In this document: piece by piece, positions 30,456-37,561 of the stretch | Layout of the letters: the number at the start of each line of letters is the position of its first letter | Numbering within the stretch: the stretch's first letter is position 1 | Assembly: GCA_029204225.1 (NCBI GenBank) | Contig: CM055100.1 | Span: 66,634,573-66,672,133 of the forward strand | Direction of reading: 5' to 3' | Source: Diphasiastrum complanatum | Lineage: Eukaryota; Streptophyta; Lycopodiopsida; Lycopodiales; Lycopodiaceae | DNA length: 37,561 nucleotides | Program-made: the position numbers and the translations under genes | The notes under the pieces: model-generated | The model's database searches: none | The model's input: the letters and a program-made list of their open reading frames with translations, nothing else | What the model was told of the DNA's origin: nothing

Positions 30456-31002
30456 TTTGGTATTATTCTTTGCCGACCTGGCAGTAGATAGATCTGAATC
30501 ACATCTAAGCACAGTGAATTGGGCGAAGGTTCTTTTTTTGTATTTTTTAGGATTTTGATAATTTTTGGTGTTTTTTGGGTGGTTTTTCTAATGTTTCTGG
30601 AAAGCTGCTAGGAATTAATCTTTGCCCTTCAAACTGAAGGTTTTGTAAACAAAACCGAAGGTGTCTACAACTCGGCGAAGGTTTCCTGAAAGAGGGTAAA
30701 AAGTTCTAGGCTCTGATGACGCTTTTTGCCTCTTTTTTGACCAAATTTGGCAGATTTGACCGATTTTTGTTATTTTCTCTGATATCTCAGATCCAAATGG
30801 ATCTTAAGATTAGTGATCTGAATAGGTTTCCCTGTTTAATGATCAGATTAGATTTCAAACAAGCAAATCCACTCAAAATCTAGCAAAATCAATCCCAAAC
30901 TATTCCTACAATGCAATTTTAACACTATTCATGCCACGACAAGATGCCTAATGCAAGCTAACCATCAACCAAACATGCTGCAAACTGAAAAATTGGCGTA
31001 GC

Positions 31003-31020
31003 TCCCCGGCAACGGCGCCA
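31003..31020 (-). promoter_or_regulatory. Primer-binding site of element E
   Basis: The minus strand reads TGGCGCCGTTGCCGGGGA, four bases from the LTR end. This is the site typical of plant Athila/Tat Ty3-type elements. Confidence 0.88.
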
Positions 31021-31024
31021 AAAT

Positions 31025-31744
31025 TGTAGTGGGTTTCTTTCCTTGCCTAACCTAAATCCAAGATCTAGCATCAAAGAGACGAAGTTAGTTGTCACGCGGA
31101 GGTTCGTTCCCATGAGAGTGATAGTATAGTTCAGATTTCAACATGAATGGAGGATCTAACACTAACATCCATTAACACTACATCCATTAACCCTAAATCC
31201 ACAACAATGATAGAAACTTACTCTTCTCTCTCTCCCTTTCCCTCTCATAAAAAGCATAAGAAATAGCAATCCCAATAATGATCAGATCCAACAATTAGTA
31301 AAATCTAAAGAAAGCATGAGAAATGGAGGAGAGAGGAAGAGCAAGAACATTCATCAATCCATTTCTAAAGAGAACCAATCTGCTTTATTGAAATGAGAAA
31401 ATGAACATGAGGAACAACTCGAGTTGGTCCCTTTTTATAGTAAAGAGGAGGACCCTGGCCTCTGAATCCTATTGGTCCAGTCTTGCCTCTCTTTTTATTC
31501 AAATTTAAAAAAGTGTGGGAACCATCAAAATTGGAGGGAAACCCAACTTTATTCACTAACTTGACATTTAGGCCCTGCAACAATAAAAGTCCCGCAAAAA
31601 GGCCTAAAATTCTATATTAACTTTTAACTAATCAATCAAATAACTATGTGATCATCGGGTTGGACTTACACACGCAGGGTGCCAAATCCCTCTCAATTAT
31701 TAACTAGGGTTAGGGTTGCCTTGGGATCCGCAAAGCCTCCAACA
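31025..31744 (-). repeat. 5' LTR of element E
   Basis: 720 bp, plus-sense ends TGTAGTGGG and CTCCAACA, closely similar to 28970-29720. Confidence 0.88.
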
Positions 31745-31749
31745 CTCAC
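31745..31749. repeat. Target-site duplication of element E (right copy)
   Basis: CTCAC, identical to 28965-28969. Confidence 0.82.
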
Positions 31750-33040
<1,291 letters not shown>

Positions 33041-33044
33041 GCAT

Positions 33045-33470
33045 GTGCGTGAGCGGGGGCGTGCGCCAGTGTGAGGCTACAGCTGGTGGCGCCGCCCGGG
33101 ACCACGACGCCAACGCTGGACCACCGGCGTCGGCGCCAGAAACCCAATGGTCCGGGGACATTGGTGTCGGCGGTCCCGGGCGCCGGTGCCCTCGGGTGCG
33201 CTCCCGGACCCTGGCGCCGGCGCCACTGGGTCCCGTCGCGGGTGGCGCCGGCGCCCGGAACCCAGTGGTCCCGGGACATTGTGGCGAGCGCCACGTTAGC
33301 GGCCTGGAGCACCGACACCAATGACCCGGGCCCGCTGGCACCGAGACTCGGGGCACCGGCACCCTCTGCCCTATCTGCCCTTATATTGCATGGGCAGGCC
33401 TGTCCACGCGTCCAAAGCGCACAGGCCCGCTCGTTACCCCGGACTCGTGCAAATAAGCACCAACGCAATG
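33045..33470. other. GC-rich island with internal direct and inverted repeats
   Basis: About 425 bp very rich in GGCGCC and CCCGGG, in sharp contrast to its AT-rich surroundings. A unit like AACCCARTGGTCCSGGGACA occurs at 33141-33160 and 33259-33278, and a related stretch (CACCGACACCAATGACCCGG at 33310-33329) is its inverted counterpart. Long open frames on both strands follow from the scarcity of A/T-rich stop codons and show no known domain. It could be a CpG-island-like promoter, a GC-rich transposon piece or a minisatellite. Confidence 0.6.
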
Positions 33471-33499
33471 CAACTAGGATCTCCCTAGCAACCAAAGTT

Positions 33500-35970
33500 G
33501 TTAGTGTAGTTTATCCTTTTTAGCACTATTGCAATTTGCTTTTCATGTTCTGTACTTTGTTACTACAAGTTTCCTTGCAAAAGGAAAATTATTCATTCGA
33601 ATTTCAGAGTGCTATAAAGTCAGTTACAACCATTGTTCGGGAAAGCCGGCATAGTTCAAGAATGGAACCGGCATCTTTTCTCAAAAACCAGCATGGCAAA
33701 AATTGTACAGGATTTTTTATGTCATAAATCTTGGGTTTTCTAAAGGAAAATCGGCAAGTAAGAGCTTGTCACTCAATAGAGGCCGAAGAACTTTCTCACA
33801 AATCGGTTTTTGGAGAGAAAACTGAGTTACAGCTCACAATTTCATCTTGTAATCAGCTCATGTTAATCTGATTTGGAAATAAGATGTACTTAAAAAACCA
33901 TGTCCTCTAGTACTAAATGTGGCAGATTTTCTCAGGTTCCTTAAATAACATGTACGGATGGTGTCTAGAATGGCCAAGTTCAGTGCACTATGGATCTATG
34001 ATGTGGACGTTATAATGCAAGTCACTCAATGTCTTCCTGTTGTGGAGAGGATCGATGCACTTTCAAAGCTCACATTGAATGTGAGTTGAAACATGAAATC
34101 ATAGCACAAGGCTACAAGCTCAACTTTCAAGCCTCATTTTATCATCCTGTTTTAACCATGGCCTAAACTGCATGGAACTGCATGCTTCTTAAAGTTCTTA
34201 TGTATATAAGAAACTTATATAGGAAGTTGACACTAGAACACTCAATATCATTGCTCAGTCTAAGGCCACATGTTTTCCATGCTTACAATTAGCTTCATAC
34301 AAAGCAATACACTGAATACAGTCTTGCGGGTATGCTAGATTGCTAGTTATTTGTGATCGTTTGTGATCTGCTAACAGCTGGGTCACAGCCCACGGGTGGA
34401 TCTGGTAACAGCTAGGTGGAGCTAAACGCATGCTGCAGCTGTGTCTAGACAGTCAGAGGGTGGGCGAAGGCGTATACACGTCCCAACCCTTCAAGGCTTC
34501 ACCCTATATGTGAACGGCAATGTGCTTCTAACGTCTTAACATGCAAGTTTGTGGCTTGCAATAGCCTCTGGGCCTCTGGCAGTCCGTTTCAGAAGGCATT
34601 TAGCAGCTTAGCTCCATTCCTAGCAGCTATAGTAAACTTCTTGGGCAGATAAACAATTCATATTGCATAAAGGATATCCGATAGCATGTTCTGGAGATAT
34701 GTAACCCACGATCCATTACAGATGGCTTTTATCACATAGTAACAGGTCTCTATAGAAGTAGACTCAGTAGAGCATTTCACGAAGGAGATCTATCTAACAT
34801 CCTGCAACCACAGCTGTAGTTGCAAGCTTTTTAGCACGTATTGACAGCTCTAAGCCTCTGATTGGTATAAACAAAAGCAGCTCTTTAAGAGAGTACTGAC
34901 TACTCATGTCTGTAGCCTGAAGAGACAGCTGAGCTGAGCTGTTACTGCAAATACTGCAGTGGGCACTGGGCTCTCAGAAATAAAACACACATTTGGCGAT
35001 ACTTTCTGTCCTTGCATTTTACATCTCTGGCAATCATAAAAGGCAAGTTCAATCTCTGCCCACAACACATAGTTGCTACTTGCTAGTAGCTACATACTTC
35101 AGACATCCTTATCCTTCTTCTGATGTGCTCATGGCACTATATTATGTAATATTTGTGTGTATATATATAAATATACTCACACACTCCTTTTGAGGTATTT
35201 CCTGAACCCTCATGCTTGGCATTTGGATTTGCAATGCATGTCAAAGGCCAAGGAAAGCAAAGAAATTTTTTGAAGTTGGATGTCAAACCTCCTCAAAATT
35301 TTAAACTTTTTTCCTTCTTCCCATTAGGTTTTGAAAAGTACATATTTAAAGATTTAAATATACGTCACATGGAAGTTAAAACCAAAAACGGCTTTTGATT
35401 TAGAAGGTGAGTGTCGGCATCAATTTCCAAAGTGTTGTAAAACTTGTAATTCTATCTTCTATACACACTACACTAGAGTGTACATTACACTAGATCTATG
35501 ATCTATAACAATCCCACCCATTTGATTTAGTAGGCTTTTGTTGGGTAAATAATACTACATTTTGCTTTGCTTTGTTGCATACCCAACTTTAGGATTGAAT
35601 GGCTTGCTCTATGTATAACTTGCATTTGACTTGTAAACTACCTTTCAATTTCAAAAAATATGAAAATCCCTTTGTTAACATAAATTGATGTATTGTACAA
35701 GGATAATTTTGAAATTTTCACTTGCTATGAGATTTGATTTTTCAAATTTGGCTTTTAGACAAACATTGACATATGAGCTTGCCTTTCAATTGACACTTTG
35801 CCGAACCATCCTTAAATTTTAAGCTTCCAATATTTTGGAAATTTTAACATACCAAAAATATGAAAAATTAAACATCAACATATTATGGAAAATAATATAG
35901 ACCCGGAATTTGCCACAAATATTGACAACAATCTACTACATCCTAAAGATCATCTTGAGGTCTTAAATGG
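33500..35970. other. Intergenic stretch, no gene recognised
   Basis: Only short open frames; no RNA gene, LTR or domain was identified. Confidence 0.45.

Positions 35971-35973
<3 letters not shown>

Positions 35974-36017
<44 letters not shown>
35974..36017. repeat. (GA)n microsatellite
   Basis: About 22 GA units, bordered on the right by CTGCCCACATG. Confidence 0.95.
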
Positions 36018-36020
<3 letters not shown>

Positions 36021-36029
36021 CCCACATGA

Positions 36030-36231
36030 GGTTTTTTTGAGCCAATTCTTGGTTGCACAGTCGTGAACTAGGTGCGTCAACAACCAGTTCATAGTTGTGC
36101 AAAAAAGAAATTCTTGGTTGTGCAAGCACTGGATTGCTAGGAACTGGCTCACAAATTTGCTCCATGTGGGCAAAAGCCACTTTACGGCACTCATTCCTGG
36201 TTGCACAATTAGGAGCTAGCTACTTTATGTG

Positions 36232-36236
<5 letters not shown>
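36030..36236. repeat. Cluster of TTCYTGGTTGYRCA-like words between two GA tracts
   Basis: Four related 14-mers occur here: TTCTTGGTTGCACA, TTCATAGTTGTGCA, TTCTTGGTTGTGCA and TTCCTGGTTGCACA. GCCCACATG near 36020 has inverted counterparts CATGTGGGC near 36163 and TATGTGGGC near 36227, the last directly before the second GA tract. Confidence 0.65.

Positions 36237-36327
<91 letters not shown>
36237..36327. repeat. (AG)n microsatellite
   Basis: About 45 AG units. Confidence 0.95.
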
Positions 36328-36330
<3 letters not shown>

Positions 36331-37485
36331 TCTAGGCAATGATAGACAAAACATTTTTATGTTGTATTATTGGTCCACAATGTTGTATAGGGTTTTTTAG
36401 AAGCCCCAAGCTCATGTGAGTGGTAGGTGCCAAAGTTGTAAGCTCACAACAATGAGTGAAGTTTGGGCTGGATGCACTATGGACAAGCAAAAATGAGGTT
36501 ACCATGGTGAGAGAGGGGCTCTCTACACCACGAAAAGTTCTAGCTCAAGATTCCTACCACCATTCAAGGCACTTCAAAGTGAACCATATAATGTTGCATC
36601 AATCTTTTATTGACCTTCCAATCTTGTTGGTGATAATGAAGATGGTGAGGAGCATGTTCTCATGGCACAAGAATCAAATTTTGATGTGGATATTTGGTTC
36701 TTGAATTTAAGAGCATCATCACACATGACAGACATAAGGATGGATTGATTCTCTCCAATCAAAAAAGAAAGCAATGAAAGCAAGGTGATCCTTGGGAATC
36801 AATCTATTCAAGAAATTGAAGCCAAAGGTAATATTCCTAGTATACTTAGGCATTGTACGTTTCAAACCTTGCTAAAAAAATTTCATTTTGGTTGGTTCCA
36901 CAACCAATAAGGAAATGAGGATAGAATTTTATCATGATAAATCCATTACTTAAAGCATGGAGAATAGAGAAGGGAATGATGATAGAATTTTATTATGATA
37001 AATTCATTCTAAGAATAGATTGAATGGGTTTTGAGAGACCTTGAGAAGTTTGCACTTTGGCTAATACTATGTGTTATAAAATCTTGACTTCTATCTAGGC
37101 TTTAAGATGTTAATAATGTTGGAGATTAACTCGGGAGCCCTGCCGAGGAGGGGACTCAAAATCCATTGTCAAACCACCAATGCGTAGGTCAGAGATCACT
37201 TGTTGTAGCGTGTCTGCTTTTTCATTGACTTACTGTCAACCACCAAGGATGCTTGATTGTGAATGCTTCTTGATGTTCTTACTTTGAGTTTGGCCAACAT
37301 TTCATTCCATTGGTGTTAGTCAAGTTGCTATAAAAGCAAAATTGAAGAATTTTCCAACCTCGATTTTGAAGACTTCCCTATCAACTCACTCTCTAGAAAG
37401 GTCAATCAAGGTACTTCTTGGTAGTATCCTCTAGTTAAGCATTCAACATCCTAAGTATCCCCAGTATTCTCTTTATAGTAGGTTG
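36328..37485. other. Intergenic stretch with one short direct repeat
   Basis: No gene recognised. A nearly identical 28-bp word starting GATAGAATTTTAT occurs at 36920-36947 and 36981-37008. Confidence 0.45.
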
Positions 37486-37489
37486 CTTA

Positions 37490-37561
37490 ATTGCTTTCTG
37501 TATGAGCATTGAAGTCACCCACAAGAAGAACCTCTATTGTGGCATGTAGTTGCTACAAGTT
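37490..37561 (-). pseudogene. LINE-type endonuclease scrap at window edge
   Basis: The minus strand encodes ATIEVLLVGDFNAHTESN followed by a stop. GDFNA is the conserved core of the APE-type endonuclease of plant LINE elements, which nicks target DNA for integration. Only about 70 bp are visible before the window ends, so extent and family are unknown. Confidence 0.45.

Larger units (their letters stand above)
28970..31744 (-). mobile_element. Non-autonomous LTR retrotransposon E (2.8 kb)
   Basis: LTRs at 28970-29720 and 31025-31744 flank only about 1.3 kb of interior with no gag or pol motif. On the minus strand the primer site lies beside the right LTR and a G-rich tract beside the left LTR. 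CTCAC is present at both outer ends (28965-28969 and 31745-31749). The primer-site sequence is that of plant Athila/Tat-like Ty3 elements, which would have to supply the enzymes. The interior has a 209-bp tandem repeat. Confidence 0.88.

Noticed and set aside
35216-35398. A 60-codon open frame starting MAFGFAMHVKGQ
   Set aside because: Short, AT-rich, no motif, no matching context; expected by chance.

Overview
The window looks like nuclear DNA of a land plant with a large, repeat-rich genome. It is AT-rich, it has long GA/CT/CA microsatellites, and most of it is Ty1/copia-type LTR retrotransposons inserted into one another, with tRNA-iMet-type primer sites (TGGTATCAGAGC and variants). One small element carries the TGGCGCC primer site known from plant Athila/Tat-type Ty3 elements. 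I find no intact host gene and no ribosomal or functional tRNA gene. Species cannot be read from the sequence.

Layout. 1-3.0 kb: no gene; a tRNA-derived SINE-like piece near 1.35 kb. 3.1-11.3 kb: a decayed minus-strand copia element (here 'G'), split by a plus-strand copia element 'D' (4016-9841; TSD TGCAC). 11.8-28.0 kb: one very large minus-strand copia element 'F' (11828-27979, about 16.2 kb; TSD CAATC on both sides, primer site and polypurine tract in the right places). F has been filled by other DNA: a minus-strand copia element 'B' (right LTR 26021-26414) inserted into its gag; a young plus-strand copia element 'A' (18138-24126; two 691-bp LTRs differing at about nine sites) inserted into B; a truncated relative of A ('A2', 12954-14481); and a non-retroviral module at about 14.6-17.5 kb. 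28.97-31.74 kb: a 2.8-kb non-autonomous LTR element 'E' (TSD CTCAC). 31.8-37.56 kb: mostly non-coding, with microsatellites, a GC-rich island near 33.3 kb, a local repeat cluster near 36.1 kb, and a LINE-type endonuclease scrap at the right edge.

The most unusual part is the 14.6-17.5 kb module. A broken histone H3-like gene with CenH3-like features and a long C-terminal tail (minus strand) faces away from an unrecognised, possibly spliced gene (plus strand). They share a roughly 280-bp core with mirror-image CACGTG and TATA elements and five CACGTG cores. On each side the putative 5' leader carries an array of a degenerate 18-bp motif in alternating orientation with a period near 80 bp. The two leaders look like inverted copies of each other. 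The module lies wholly inside element F, so it was either captured by the retroelement or inserted into it later.

The retrotransposon polyproteins follow the copia order gag - protease - integrase - reverse transcriptase - RNase H. All copies have stops or frameshifts; A is closest to intact. Inferred order of insertion: F (LTRs roughly 10% different by eye), then B into F, then A into B; independently D into G.
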